Shown here piece by piece: positions 45,444 through 55,653 of a DNA stretch of 64,000 nucleotides (its first letter is position 1; each line of letters begins with the position of its first letter). The DNA lies in assembly GCF_013181195.1 (NCBI RefSeq), contig NZ_SMZP01000007.1:186001-250000 (forward strand). Direction: 5' to 3'. Position numbers and translations under genes: made by a program. Source of the stretch: Caulobacter sp. RHG1 (GTDB lineage: Bacteria; Pseudomonadota; Alphaproteobacteria; Caulobacterales; Caulobacteraceae). The notes under the pieces were generated by a model. It saw only the letters and a program-made list of their open reading frames with translations. It was not told the origin of the DNA and searched no databases.

Positions 45444-45901
45444 GCCTGCTTCTCCCAACCGCGCTCGGCGCCCTGGCGCCAGTAGGATACCGGATGCCCG
45501 GCCTTCTTGAACACCGACCAGCGCCCGCGCGCCTGCGCCAACGCCTCGTCGTTCCTGCCATCGAACAGCAGGATACAGCGGGAAACCCCTGAAAGATCTC
45601 CAGGATCCGCCCCGTCGATCAGGAACACCGCATCGCCGGCGTTGGGATTGTGGTCTTCCCCCGTCAGCAGCACCGGCTGCCGCTCAGCCATCGGCTCGCT
45701 GGCCAGGCCGTGCGGCAGGAAGCTGTCCTCCCGGAAGGTCCACAGGTGCTGGTCCAGCGCCTCGATGCGTTGCGGATCGCCGCCGCGCACCAGCGCCTTC
45801 CAGCCCCTGCCGAGCGTCTTTTCCAGAAGCTCGGGCAGCACCGCCTCGAGCGGCGAGCGCTCGAGGTGATAGAACCAGACCTCGCAGGGGGTAGCGCTCA
45901 T
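45440..45901 (-). CDS. holC: DNA polymerase III chi subunit
   Basis: 153 residues that would link the clamp loader to SSB. The chi-family pattern is CEVWFYHLERSPLEAVLPELLEKTL with GRGWKALVRGG, then LWTFREDSFLPHGLASEP and, near the C-terminus, RCILLFDGRND. It begins MSATPCEVWF two bases after the pepA stop, the common alphaproteobacterial pepA-holC arrangement, and overlaps the next gene by four bases. The upstream reading frame beyond this ATG lies inside pepA and is not used. Confidence 0.9.
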   Translation of the reverse strand: MSATPCEVWFYHLERSPLEAVLPELLEKTLGRGWKALVRGGDPQRIEALDQHLWTFREDSFLPHGLASEPMAERQPVLLTGEDHNPNAGDAVFLIDGADPGDLSGVSRCILLFDGRNDEALAQARGRWSVFKKAGHPVSYWRQGAERGWEKQA

Positions 45902-45903
45902 GC

Positions 45904-47385
45904 TCAGCCTTCGTAGGCGTCGGCGACGAGGCGGTTCAGCAGCCGTACGCCGTAGCCGGCCGCGCCATCGGGCACGGTCGGATCGGTCGACGGCTTCTTC
46001 CAGGCCACCGAAGCGATGTCGAGGTGAGCCCACGGCACGTTGTTGACGAAGCGCTGCAGGAACAGACCGGCTGTGATCGAGCCGGCCGGGCGACCGCCGA
46101 TGTTCTTCATGTCGGCGATCGGGCTGTCGATCTGCTTCTCGTAGGCGGCCGGCAGCGGCAGGCGCCACAGCGGCTCGCGCTCGGCCTTGCCGGCGGCGAG
46201 AAGTTTTTCCGACAAACCATCGTTATTGCTAAACAAACCCGCATAGTCATGACCCAGCGAAATGATGATCGCGCCGGTCAGGGTGGCCAGGTCGATCATG
46301 AACTGCGGCTTGAAGCGGTCCTGGCAGTACCAGAGCGCGTCGGCCAGCACGAGGCGGCCTTCGGCGTCGGTGTTGATGACTTCAATGGTCTGGCCCGACA
46401 TCGAGGTGACCACGTCGCCCGGACGCTGGGCGTTGCCGTCGGGCATGTTTTCCACGAGACCCAGAATGCCGATCGCGTTGACCTTGGCCTTGCGGCCGGC
46501 CAGGGCGTGCATGAGGCCGGTCACGGCGGCCGCGCCGCCCATGTCCCACTTCATGTCCTCCATGCCGTCGGCCGGCTTGATCGAGATGCCGCCCGTGTCG
46601 AAGGTCACGCCCTTGCCGACGAAAGCGATCGGCTGAGCCGATTTGTCGGCCGCGCCCATCCACTTCATGATCACCAGCTGGCTCTCGCGGCGGCTGCCTT
46701 GGCCCACGCCCAGCAGGCTGCCCATGCCCAGCTTGGCCATTTCGGCCTCGCCCAGAATCTCGACTTCCAGGCCCAGGCTTTCCAAGCTCTTGGCGCGGGC
46801 GGCGAACTCTTCCGGATGCAGGATGTTGGCCGGCTCGGAGACCAGATCGCGGCTGAACAGGATGCCGTCGGCCAGGGCCGAGAGCGGCTCGAACGCCTTC
46901 TGAGCCTTGACCGGATCGGCGGCGGCGACCTTGATCACCTGGATCGACGGCTTCTTCTCGGCCTTCTCGGTCGTGCGATAGCGATCGAAGCGGTAGGCGG
47001 CCAGACGCGCGCCGAAGGCGGCGCGGGCGGCGCTCTCGGCGTCGGCGCCCAGCTTCAGGACCAGCTCGGTGACGCCCGAGGTCTTCACGGCCTGGTAGGC
47101 CGAGGCGGCGGCGGCTTCGACGGCTTCCGGCTCGACAGCGCCCTGCCCGTCCACGCCGACCAGCACCAGGCGGGCGGCTTCCAGGCCGTGCGGGGCGACG
47201 AGGTCCAGGGCCTGGCCCTTGGCGCCGGTGAAGCGACCGCCGGCGATGGCGCGCGCCAGGGCGCCGCCGGTGGCTTCGTTCGCCGCCCGGGCTTCCGGCG
47301 AGAGGGCCGCGCCCTCATGGGCCAGAACCGCGATGGCGGCGGTGGCGCCGGCCTGGGTGTCGACGGGGACGAACTCGATACGCAT
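45904..47385 (-). CDS. pepA: Leucyl (cytosol) aminopeptidase
   Basis: 493-residue M17 metalloaminopeptidase that forms hexamers and degrades peptides, including proteasome-like products. The metal-site signature NTDAEGRLVLADAL is near residue 345, with GKGVTFDTGGISIKPADGMEDM before it. The start MRIEFVPVDTQAG is chosen because AGGAG lies 7 bases upstream. A slightly longer reading frame starts at 47400. It is the first gene of pepA-holC-I78. Confidence 0.96.
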   Translation of the reverse strand: MRIEFVPVDTQAGATAAIAVLAHEGAALSPEARAANEATGGALARAIAGGRFTGAKGQALDLVAPHGLEAARLVLVGVDGQGAVEPEAVEAAAASAYQAVKTSGVTELVLKLGADAESAARAAFGARLAAYRFDRYRTTEKAEKKPSIQVIKVAAADPVKAQKAFEPLSALADGILFSRDLVSEPANILHPEEFAARAKSLESLGLEVEILGEAEMAKLGMGSLLGVGQGSRRESQLVIMKWMGAADKSAQPIAFVGKGVTFDTGGISIKPADGMEDMKWDMGGAAAVTGLMHALAGRKAKVNAIGILGLVENMPDGNAQRPGDVVTSMSGQTIEVINTDAEGRLVLADALWYCQDRFKPQFMIDLATLTGAIIISLGHDYAGLFSNNDGLSEKLLAAGKAEREPLWRLPLPAAYEKQIDSPIADMKNIGGRPAGSITAGLFLQRFVNNVPWAHLDIASVAWKKPSTDPTVPDGAAGYGVRLLNRLVADAYEG

Positions 47386-47611
47386 GCCGCGCTCCTGCAT
47401 TTGGGCGACTTCAGAACGGCGCGTCGCGACGGCGCTGCCGCTGGTCTTGATTAGGCGGCATAGTCCAATGCCGCGCCATAGAAAAGGCTCCGTTCGCCGC
47501 CACTGCGGACGGCCAAGTTAGGTCCCTGGTTGTGCCGAGACAAAGCCCCCGTGTAGAACGGCCCATCTTCGGGGTTCGTCCCGCGAATCCATCCGCCCCG
47601 AACGACTCTGC

Positions 47612-48751
47612 ATGCGCCTCATAGAACGTTATCTCTTCCGCCAGTTGCTCGGCCCGACGCTTCTGGCGACGGCGGCCCTGGTGGCGCTTGCCTTGTTGGC
47701 GCGCAGCCTGTCGGAGTTCGACGTTCTGGTCGAGCAGCGCCAAAGCGCGCTGGTTTTCCTGAAGATCATCATGCTGGCCCTGCCCCAGCTCTTGGCGATC
47801 ATGCTGCCGCTGGCCCTGTTCGTGGCCGCTCTGGTGGCCCTCAATCGCCTGCACACCGAGCAAGAGATCGTCGTCTGCTTCGCCGGCGGCATGAGTCGCT
47901 GGAGCGTGATCTCGCCGGCCATGCGCCTGGCGGTGATCGCCGCCCTGCTCTCGCTGGTCTCGGGCCTGTGGCTGCAGCCCTGGAGCGCCCGCCAGATCCG
48001 CGAGACCTCGTTCGAGATCAAGGCCGACGTCGCTTCGACCCTGGTGCAGCCGGGCCAGTTCACCGAGCCCGGCCCCGGCCTGACGGTCTATGCCCAGTCG
48101 ATCGACCGCGACAACAAGATCCAGAACCTGTTCATCCACCAGGACCTGCCCAACGGCGGGGCCTCGACCTATTCGGCGCGCGAGGCCGAGATCGCCACCC
48201 GCCGCGGCGAGCCGGTGCTGATCATGCGTCATGGCAGCAACCAGCAATTCTCCAGGCAAGGAGTGCTGCAGTACACCTCGTTCGACGAGTACACCTTCGA
48301 CCTGTCCAGCATGGTCAAGCGCGACGAGCTGCTGCACTACAAGATCTCGGACCGCTATCCGCACGAGCTGTTCTTCCCCGACCTGACCCAGGAATGGGAA
48401 CAGCGGAACAAGGACAAGATGCTGGCCGAGGGCCATTCGCGCTTCGCTAGCCCGCTGTACAACATCGCCCTGATGACCATGGCCCTGGCCGCCGTGCTGG
48501 GCGGCTCGTTCAGCCGCATGGGCTATGGCCGCCGCATCGCCGCGGTGGGCGCCGCCGCCGGCATCGTCCGCATCGTCGGGTTCGGCGTGCAGGCCGCGTG
48601 CGAGGACGGCGCCTGGCTGAACGTGCTGCAGTACATGGTGCCCCTGGCCGCCATGTGGTGGGGCCTGTCGCAGATCTTCCGGCAGAAGGTCTCCCGTCGC
48701 CGCGCCAGCAAGTCGATCAAGCCCGCCCCCGCCTGGACGGGAGCCGCCTGA
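47612..48751 (+). CDS. lptF: LPS export permease LptF
   Basis: 379-residue member of the YjgP/YjgQ family, one of two inner-membrane subunits of the LptB2FGC transporter that extracts lipopolysaccharide. It starts MRLIERYLFRQLLGP with three N-terminal helices, a periplasmic beta-jellyroll region (about 100-265), and three C-terminal helices (SPLYNIALMTMALAAVLGG). The stop overlaps lptG by one base. It begins the lptF-lptG-lptD-surA-pdxA-rsmA operon and is divergent from pepA. Confidence 0.93.
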   Translation: MRLIERYLFRQLLGPTLLATAALVALALLARSLSEFDVLVEQRQSALVFLKIIMLALPQLLAIMLPLALFVAALVALNRLHTEQEIVVCFAGGMSRWSVISPAMRLAVIAALLSLVSGLWLQPWSARQIRETSFEIKADVASTLVQPGQFTEPGPGLTVYAQSIDRDNKIQNLFIHQDLPNGGASTYSAREAEIATRRGEPVLIMRHGSNQQFSRQGVLQYTSFDEYTFDLSSMVKRDELLHYKISDRYPHELFFPDLTQEWEQRNKDKMLAEGHSRFASPLYNIALMTMALAAVLGGSFSRMGYGRRIAAVGAAAGIVRIVGFGVQAACEDGAWLNVLQYMVPLAAMWWGLSQIFRQKVSRRRASKSIKPAPAWTGAA

Positions 48752-49851
48752 TGACCATGGGCATGCTGGAACGCTACGTGCTGCGGCGCACCATGGGCGC
48801 GCTGGTCGGCGCCGTGTCTGTGCTGGGCGCGATGGTGATGCTGATCGCCTTCGTCGACATCGCCCGCAACGTGGGCACCCGCACCGATGTCGGCTTCCTG
48901 CAGCTGTTCTACCTGACCATCCTGCAGGCGCCGGCCACGATCCTGGTGCTAGCGCCGTTCGTCTTCCTGTTCGGCACGATGTGGGCGTTCGTCGAGCTGA
49001 ACCGCCGCAGCGAGCTGATCGCCATGCGCGCGGCCGGCGTGTCGGCCTGGCGCTTCATCATGCCGGCGGCGGCGGCGTCGTTCGTGATCGGCCTGCTGTC
49101 GATCACCCTGCTCAACCCGATGACCACGGCCATGACCGCCCGGTTCGAGACCGAGCGCGACAACATGATGAACGGGTACCTGAAGGAAATCCCCAAGGGC
49201 ACCTGGCTGCGTCAGGGCGACGACAAGACCCAGATCGTCATCCGCGCCCGGGCGCGCGACACGGTGGACGGTTCGGTGCGCCTGCGCGGCGTGTCGCTGT
49301 TCGTCTATGCGCTGAACAACAAGGGCGTGATGGACTTCACCCGCCGCATCGAGGCCAACGAGGCGCGGCTGGAGCCCGGCTTCTGGCGCCTGTCGGGCGT
49401 GCGCGAGGCGACCCCCGGCGCCGGGGCCATCCGCTCCGACAGCCTCTCCATCCCGTCCAACCTGGACGACCGCAGCGCCTCGGAGCGCTTCAACACCCCG
49501 CAGGCCGTAGCCCTGTGGCGCCTGCCCTCGACGATCCAGCGCACCGAAGACGCCGGGTTCTCGGCCGCGCCGTTCAAGCTGCGCCTGCAGCAAGACCTGG
49601 CCACGCCGCTGCTGTTCGCGGCCATGTCGGTGCTGGCGGCGGCCTTCTCGCTGCGCCTGATGCGCCTGGGCGGCCTGGCCACTCTGGCCGGCTCGGGCGT
49701 CGCGCTGGGCTTCGGGTTCTTTTTCTTCAACGAGCTTTGCAGCACGTTGGGCAAGGCGGACGTTCTGGCTCCGGTTATCGCTGCCTGGACGCCGCCGATC
49801 GTGGCCCTTTTGGCGGGGTTCACTTTGCTTTGCTATACGGAAGATGGGTGA
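48751..49851 (+). CDS. lptG: LPS export permease LptG
   Basis: 366-residue partner of LptF. It begins MTMGMLERYVLRRTMGALVG, overlaps the lptF stop by one base (TGATG) and has the same topology: N-terminal helices, a periplasmic region (about 100-270) and C-terminal helices with GLATLAGSGVALGFGFFFFN. The LptFG pairing is standard. Confidence 0.93.
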   Translation: MTMGMLERYVLRRTMGALVGAVSVLGAMVMLIAFVDIARNVGTRTDVGFLQLFYLTILQAPATILVLAPFVFLFGTMWAFVELNRRSELIAMRAAGVSAWRFIMPAAAASFVIGLLSITLLNPMTTAMTARFETERDNMMNGYLKEIPKGTWLRQGDDKTQIVIRARARDTVDGSVRLRGVSLFVYALNNKGVMDFTRRIEANEARLEPGFWRLSGVREATPGAGAIRSDSLSIPSNLDDRSASERFNTPQAVALWRLPSTIQRTEDAGFSAAPFKLRLQQDLATPLLFAAMSVLAAAFSLRLMRLGGLATLAGSGVALGFGFFFFNELCSTLGKADVLAPVIAAWTPPIVALLAGFTLLCYTEDG

Positions 49852-49873
49852 GTCATTGCTGCCAGGGTCGTTC

Positions 49874-52261
49874 ATGACTGAAACGCGTCACAGCGCTGTC
49901 TGCCGCGCTCTGCTGCTGAGCGGCGCGGCGTGGCTGACGTTCGCCTGCACAGGTGCGGCAAACGCTCAGCAAAGCCTGGTCAACATTCCGCCGGTCCCGG
50001 TGGTCTCGGCCGCCCCGTCCGACGGACTGGGCGACGAAGGCTATTACCTGGAAGCCGATCTGCTGATCCGTGACGAGCAGGCCGAGAAGATGACCGCGCG
50101 CGGCAGCGTCGAGGCTCGCTATCAGGGCCGGACCCTGCGCGCCGACGAGGTCGTCTACGATAGCAAGACCGGCGCGGTGGTCGCCAATGGCCACGTCCAG
50201 ATGATCAATCCGGACGGCACGGCCGAGTTCGCCGACCACCTGGAAGTCGACAAGGACATGAAGGCGGGTTTCGCCCGCAACTTCGCCGCCCGCCTCGACC
50301 AGAACATGAAGCTGGCCGCCGTGACGGCCGTGCGCCGCAACGAGAACATCCAGGAGCTGAACCAGGCGATCTACACGCCCTGCGAGGTTTGCGCTGAGAA
50401 GCCGCGTCCGACCTGGTCCGTGCAGGCCGACAAGATCGTCCAGGATAAGCAGCGCCAGCTAGTCTACTACAAGAACGCCGTCATCCGCCTGTGGGGCGCG
50501 CCGGTGGTCTATCTGCCGCTGTTCTGGCACCCCGACCCGCAGGCCAAGCGCAGCTCGGGCTTCCTGTCGCCGCGCATCGACTTCTCGCGCGGCCGCGGCG
50601 TCTCGTACCAGCAGCCCTATCTGCAGGTGATCTCGCCGTCGTCGGACGTGGTCATCACCCCGCAGATCAACAGCCAGGTGAACCCGTTCCTGAACGTGAA
50701 CTACCGCAAGCGCTTCTACTCGGGGATGCTCGAGGCGCGCGGCGGCTTCACCTACGACAAGGACTTCGACATCCGGGGCGACCGCTTCGGCCAGTCCACG
50801 GCCCGCAGCTACATCCTGGCCAAGGGCAAGTTCGACATCGACGAAAAGTGGAAGTGGGGCTTCTCGGCCGAGCGCGTCTCGGACGCAGTGCTGTTCGACA
50901 AGTACAAGATCAACGACGTCTACCAGCAGCGCGGCCTGTTCACGAGCGACGACCGCCGCCTGGTCTCGCAGCTGTACACCACTCGCCAGGACGAGCGCTC
51001 GTGGCTGTCGGTCTCGGCGGTGTCGGTGCAGGGCCTGCGCGTCGTCGGCCTGAACGCCACGACCGGCACGGCCAACGCCTTCGAAAACAGCGGCGCCTTC
51101 CCGCTGATCGGTCCGCTGGTCGAGGGCCGCTGGGAGCCGTCCGCTCCGGTCCTGGGCGGGCGCCTGCGCCTGCAGGGCACCGGCGTCATGCTGAACCGCT
51201 CGGAGTCGCAGTACGGCGAAGCGCCCTACTTCCTGCCGACCTACAAGGGTCAGGGCGGCGTCGATTCCAGCCGCGCCACCCTGCAGGGCGACTGGCGCAC
51301 CAGCGCGATCATCGGCAACGGCCTGAAGGTCTCGCCCTTCGCCCAGGCCCGCGCCGACGCCTATGCGATCAAGACCTACGTCACCCCCGCGGCGGCCGCC
51401 CTGGGCGACGAGACCAAGCAGAACTACACGCGGGCGCTGGGCGTCGGCGGCGTCGACTTCAGCCTGCCGTTCTACAAGCCGCTCGGCGGCGGCGGCAGCG
51501 TGGTGCTGGAGCCCCTGGCCCAGGTGGCTATCGGTTCGGAAAGCTCGCGCGTGCCGACCGTGGTCGCCCGCAACGGGACGACCCAGTACCTGTACAACGA
51601 AGACAGCCAGACGCTGGAATTCGACGAGACCAACCTCTTCCAGGCCAACAAGTCGCCGGGCTTCGACCTCTATGAGGGCGGCCAGCGCCTGAACGTCGGC
51701 GGTCGCGCGACCGTCAACCTGTCGAAGGGCCGCGGCGGCACCATCCTGGTCGGCCGCAGCTTCCGCACCAAGTTCGATCCGCTGCTGCCGGCCCGCGCCG
51801 GCCTGCAGAGCCGATCGTCCGATTGGGTCGTGGCCGCGACGGCCACCCCCATGGCGGGCATCACCGGCTTCGTCCGGACCCGCCTCGACGCCCAGACCCA
51901 GGAGATCCACCGAATCGAGACCGGGGTGAACGCCTCGACCGCGCGTGGCTGGGCGGTGGTGCGCTACCTGAAGGACGAGCTGGACACCAACGGCAACCGC
52001 CAGGAAAGCTTCGAGGCCATCGCCGAGCTGAAGCTGACCAAGAAATGGTCGCTGACGGCCCTGGGCTCGCGCGACATGGTCTCCGACCTGTGGCGTCGCC
52101 GCGACCTGGGCGTGGCCTATCAGGACGACTGCATCCGCATCGACGTCATCTACCAGCAGGAAGATCGCTACGCCTCGACGGCCAGCGGCATTCGGCTGCA
52201 GCCTGACCGAACGGTCGTCTTCCGCCTAACGCTCGCCACATTGGGTGATACAGGGTACTAG
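49874..52261 (+). CDS. lptD: LPS-assembly outer-membrane protein LptD
   Basis: About 795 residues from the chosen ATG. It forms the beta-barrel that inserts LPS into the outer leaflet with LptE. A signal peptide (ending CTGAANAQ) is followed by an OstA-like jellyroll domain (LIRDEQAEKMTARGSVEARYQGRTLRA, residues 45-150) and a large barrel with C-terminal TGY. An in-frame ATG at 49844 overlaps lptG, and either could be used. The lptG-lptD junction is tight, as expected. Confidence 0.93.
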   Translation: MTETRHSAVCRALLLSGAAWLTFACTGAANAQQSLVNIPPVPVVSAAPSDGLGDEGYYLEADLLIRDEQAEKMTARGSVEARYQGRTLRADEVVYDSKTGAVVANGHVQMINPDGTAEFADHLEVDKDMKAGFARNFAARLDQNMKLAAVTAVRRNENIQELNQAIYTPCEVCAEKPRPTWSVQADKIVQDKQRQLVYYKNAVIRLWGAPVVYLPLFWHPDPQAKRSSGFLSPRIDFSRGRGVSYQQPYLQVISPSSDVVITPQINSQVNPFLNVNYRKRFYSGMLEARGGFTYDKDFDIRGDRFGQSTARSYILAKGKFDIDEKWKWGFSAERVSDAVLFDKYKINDVYQQRGLFTSDDRRLVSQLYTTRQDERSWLSVSAVSVQGLRVVGLNATTGTANAFENSGAFPLIGPLVEGRWEPSAPVLGGRLRLQGTGVMLNRSESQYGEAPYFLPTYKGQGGVDSSRATLQGDWRTSAIIGNGLKVSPFAQARADAYAIKTYVTPAAAALGDETKQNYTRALGVGGVDFSLPFYKPLGGGGSVVLEPLAQVAIGSESSRVPTVVARNGTTQYLYNEDSQTLEFDETNLFQANKSPGFDLYEGGQRLNVGGRATVNLSKGRGGTILVGRSFRTKFDPLLPARAGLQSRSSDWVVAATATPMAGITGFVRTRLDAQTQEIHRIETGVNASTARGWAVVRYLKDELDTNGNRQESFEAIAELKLTKKWSLTALGSRDMVSDLWRRRDLGVAYQDDCIRIDVIYQQEDRYASTASGIRLQPDRTVVFRLTLATLGDTGY

Positions 52262-52390
52262 CTCGAAACTTGAGTAACCGCGCCTGGGGGGCGAGCGGGG
52301 CCAACTCGGCGATCGCCGTCTCCAAAAACGTGATAAACGACCCGCGCGCCCGTCAGGGCGATGATTGGGCCTAAAGGAACGACACTATCC

Positions 52391-53743
52391 ATGCGGTCTG
52401 CGCGTAGCGTGACGACTTTCGCGGCCGGCGCCGCATCCATCCTCGCCTTGACCGTGGGCGGCTTCGGCCTGCCCGCGCTGGCTCAAGACGCCGCGCCGCC
52501 GCTGGTGCAGGCGCCGCAAGCGGCCGCGCCCGCCGCCGCTCCCCGGGGCCTGGCCGAGAGCGTCGCGGCGGTGGTCAACGACGACATCATCTCGACCTAC
52601 GACGTCATGCAGCGCATGCGTCTGCTGATGGCGACCTCGGGCATGCAGCCCACCGAGGAAAACCTGCCGCAGATCGAGCAGGAAGCCGTTCGCTCGCTGA
52701 TCGAGGAGCGCCTGCAGATGCAGGAGCTGCGCCGCGTCGAGCGCGAGCAGAAGATCACGATCATCTCGACCGACCCGGAAGTCGACGAGCAGATCAGCGA
52801 CATCGCCCAGGGCAACAAGATGACCGCCGATCAGCTGAAGCAGCAGCTGACCTCGCAGGGCATCGGCCTGGACACCTGGCGCGCGCAGATCCGCGCCGAG
52901 TCGAGCTGGCAGTCGTGGATCCAGGGCCGCTACGGCTCGCGCCTGCGCATCGGCGAAGACCAGATCAAGGCCTACCAGCGCCGCCTGGCCGAGTCGGCCG
53001 CCAAGCCGCAGTACCAGATCAGCGAAGTGTTCCTGGACGCCGCCCGCGTCGGCGGCATGCAGGTCGCCGAGAACGGCGCGGCCCAGCTGATCGGCCAGAT
53101 GCAGCAGGGCGCGCCCTTCCCGGCCGTCGCCCGTCAGTTCTCCGGCTCGGCCACGGCCGCCAACGGCGGCGACGTGGGCTGGGTCAGCCAGGGTGAAATG
53201 CCGGCCGAGGTCGACGCCGCGCTGGAACAGCTGCGCCCCGGCCAGCTGTCGCGCCCGATCGCGGTGAAGGACGGCGTCTACATCATCTATCTGCGCGACA
53301 AGCGCGCGGGCTCCAAGACGGCCATCGTCGACCTCAAGCAGGTCGCCTCGCCGCTGGCCGCCGACGCCACCCAGGCCCAGGTCGACGCCGCCGCCAAGGT
53401 GCTCAACGACCTGAAGCCGAAGATCACCAGCTGCGCGACCCTCGAGGCCACGGCCGGCAAGGTCGACGGCCTGATCGCCGGCGACCTGGGCGAGGCCGAG
53501 ATCACCGACCTGGCGCCCGCCTTCCAGGACGCCGCCGGCAAGCTGGACGTCGGCCAGATCTCCGATCCGATCCGCACCGACGCCGGCCTTCACCTGATCG
53601 CCGTCTGCGGCAAGCGCCAGGGCGGCGCCAACGCCCCGACGCACGACCAGATCGAGAACCGCCTGCGCGGCCAGCAGCTGGCGCTGATCGCCAAACGCTA
53701 TCTGCGTGACCTGCGCAACCAGGCGACCATCGAGACCCGATAG
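52391..53743 (+). CDS. surA: SurA-like periplasmic peptidyl-prolyl isomerase
   Basis: 450 residues from the chosen ATG. The signal peptide ends near LPALAQ, followed by a SurA N-terminal domain (AESVAAVVNDDIISTYDVMQRMRLL) and a parvulin PPIase domain (YQISEVFLDAARVGGMQVAENG, GGDVGWVSQGEM). A second, weaker PPIase region is near 360-430. SurA delivers outer-membrane proteins to BAM, including LptD just upstream. AAAGGA precedes ATG 52391, so the longer frame from 52361 is not used. Confidence 0.9.
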   Translation: MRSARSVTTFAAGAASILALTVGGFGLPALAQDAAPPLVQAPQAAAPAAAPRGLAESVAAVVNDDIISTYDVMQRMRLLMATSGMQPTEENLPQIEQEAVRSLIEERLQMQELRRVEREQKITIISTDPEVDEQISDIAQGNKMTADQLKQQLTSQGIGLDTWRAQIRAESSWQSWIQGRYGSRLRIGEDQIKAYQRRLAESAAKPQYQISEVFLDAARVGGMQVAENGAAQLIGQMQQGAPFPAVARQFSGSATAANGGDVGWVSQGEMPAEVDAALEQLRPGQLSRPIAVKDGVYIIYLRDKRAGSKTAIVDLKQVASPLAADATQAQVDAAAKVLNDLKPKITSCATLEATAGKVDGLIAGDLGEAEITDLAPAFQDAAGKLDVGQISDPIRTDAGLHLIAVCGKRQGGANAPTHDQIENRLRGQQLALIAKRYLRDLRNQATIETR

Positions 53744-53746
53744 CCG

Positions 53747-54757
53747 GTGCCCCAGCGCCCCCTGGCCCTCAGCGCCGGCGATCCGGCCGGCGTCGGCGCC
53801 GAGATCATCGCCAAGACCTGGCGCGCCCTGCGCCAGGACGGTCCGCGCTTCGTGGTGATCGGTGACGCCCAATTGCTGGCCTCAGCCGGCGGCGGCATCA
53901 AGGTGCGCCCTGTCACGGGTCCGGAAGAGGCTGTCGGCGTCTTCGAAGACGCCTTGCCGGTCATCGACATCCCCGTGCTCTCGCCCGTGGTCGCCGGCCA
54001 GGCCTCGCCGGCCTATGCGCCGCAGGTGATCCGCTGGATCGAAACTGGCGTGGGCCTGGCCCTGTCAGGCGCCGTGACGGGCCTGGTCACGGCCCCGATC
54101 GCCAAGGCGCCGCTCTACGAGGCCGGCTTCAAGTTTCCCGGTCATACCGAGTTCCTGGCCGAACTGACCGCCGCCGAGCGCTTCGAAGGCGCGCGCGGGC
54201 CGATCATGATGCTAGCCGCCGCCGACCTGCGCGCCACGCTGGTGACCATCCACACGGCCATCAAGAACGTCCCCGAGGCGCTGTCGGCCGAGGCGATCGT
54301 CAACTGCGCCCTGGTCACCGCCCAGGCCCTGCGCCGCGACTTCGGGATCGCCCACCCGCGCCTGGCCGTCGCCGGCCTCAATCCGCACGCCGGCGAAGGC
54401 GGCTCGATCGGCCGTGAGGAGATCCTGGTCATCCAGCCGGCCGTCCAGGCGCTGAAGGATCTGGGCGTCGACTGCTTCGGTCCCGCCCCCGCCGACACCC
54501 TGTTCCATCCGGAAGCGCGGCTGCGCTACGACGGCGTCATCTGCATGTACCACGATCAGGCCCTGATTCCGGTCAAGATGCTGGACTTCTGGAGCGGCGT
54601 GAACGTCACCCTGGGCCTGCCGATCGTGCGCACCTCGCCCGACCATGGTACGGGTTTCGATATCGCCGGCCGCGGCGTGGCCCGCCCCGACAGCCTGATC
54701 GCCGCCATCCGCATGGCGGCCGACATCGCCGCCCGCCGCGCGGCTTACCAGTCCTGA
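53747..54757 (+). CDS. pdxA: 4-hydroxythreonine-4-phosphate dehydrogenase
   Basis: 336-residue enzyme of pyridoxal-5-phosphate synthesis. It starts at a GTG three bases after the surA stop. The signatures LALSAGDPAGVGAEIIAKTW, PIAKAPLYEAGFKFPGHTEFLAE, GLNPHAGEGGSIGREE and MYHDQALIPVKML are all present. The surA-pdxA-rsmA order is the classic enterobacterial and alphaproteobacterial order. Confidence 0.96.
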   Translation: MPQRPLALSAGDPAGVGAEIIAKTWRALRQDGPRFVVIGDAQLLASAGGGIKVRPVTGPEEAVGVFEDALPVIDIPVLSPVVAGQASPAYAPQVIRWIETGVGLALSGAVTGLVTAPIAKAPLYEAGFKFPGHTEFLAELTAAERFEGARGPIMMLAAADLRATLVTIHTAIKNVPEALSAEAIVNCALVTAQALRRDFGIAHPRLAVAGLNPHAGEGGSIGREEILVIQPAVQALKDLGVDCFGPAPADTLFHPEARLRYDGVICMYHDQALIPVKMLDFWSGVNVTLGLPIVRTSPDHGTGFDIAGRGVARPDSLIAAIRMAADIAARRAAYQS

Positions 54758-54770
54758 CCCGAGTTCCAAG

Positions 54771-55592
54771 ATGAGCCTCGCCGATCTTCCCCCGCTGCGC
54801 GAGGCCCTGGAGCGCCACGACCTCCTGGCCCGCAAGAGCTTCGGTCAGCATTTCCTCCTGGACCTGAACGTCACCCGCAAGATCGCCCGCCTGGCCCAGG
54901 TCGGTGGAGGCGACACCGTGGTCGAGGTCGGTCCCGGTCCCGGCGGCCTGACCCGCGCCCTGCTCGAGACCGGGGCCCGCGTCGTGGCCATCGAGAAGGA
55001 CAGCCGCTTCCTGCCGCTGCTGACCGAACTGGCCGAGGTCGCCGACGGCCGCCTGGAGCTGGTCGAGGGTGACGCGCTAAAGGTCGATGGGGCCAAGGCC
55101 GCAGGGGGCGGTCCGGCCCATGTCGTCTCGAACCTGCCCTACAACGTCGGCACCCAGCTGCTGATCAACTGGCTCACGGGCCCGTTCAAGCCGCTGTCGA
55201 TGACCCTGATGTTCCAGAAGGAAGTCGCCGATCGCATCGTGGCGGATACGGACGATGACGCCTATGGCCGCCTGGCCGTGATCTCCCAGACCCTGTGCGA
55301 GGCCCGCACGGTCATGGACCTGCCGGCCAAGGCCTTCACCCCGCCCCCGAAGGTCGCCTCGGCCGTCGTGCGCCTGGTCCCCAAGGCCGATCCGCCGCCG
55401 GCCGAAATCATCGCGGCCCTGGAGCGCGTCACCGCCGCCGCCTTTGGCCAGCGCCGCAAGATGCTGCGCTCGAGCCTCAAGGCGCTGGGCGGCGGCGAGC
55501 TGTGCGAGAAGGCCGGGATCAGCCCCGATGTCCGCGCCGAGGTCGTCGACCTGGCCGGCTTCCTGGCCCTGGCCAAGGCGACGCTGAGCTAG
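54771..55592 (+). CDS. rsmA: 16S rRNA dimethyladenosine transferase RsmA (KsgA)
   Basis: 273-residue SAM-dependent methyltransferase that dimethylates two adjacent adenosines of 16S rRNA helix 45. Motif I VEVGPGPGGLTRALLE is near residues 51-66, the NLPY motif is in VVSNLPYNVGTQLL near 119-132, and RKMLRSSLKAL near 228-238 is typical. It is the last gene of the operon. Confidence 0.97.
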   Translation: MSLADLPPLREALERHDLLARKSFGQHFLLDLNVTRKIARLAQVGGGDTVVEVGPGPGGLTRALLETGARVVAIEKDSRFLPLLTELAEVADGRLELVEGDALKVDGAKAAGGGPAHVVSNLPYNVGTQLLINWLTGPFKPLSMTLMFQKEVADRIVADTDDDAYGRLAVISQTLCEARTVMDLPAKAFTPPPKVASAVVRLVPKADPPPAEIIAALERVTAAAFGQRRKMLRSSLKALGGGELCEKAGISPDVRAEVVDLAGFLALAKATLS

Positions 55593-55653
55593 ACCTTTAC
55601 AGACGCGCGCAATGCCCATCATCCTCAACCCAGACTAGTCTGGAGAGGCTGAC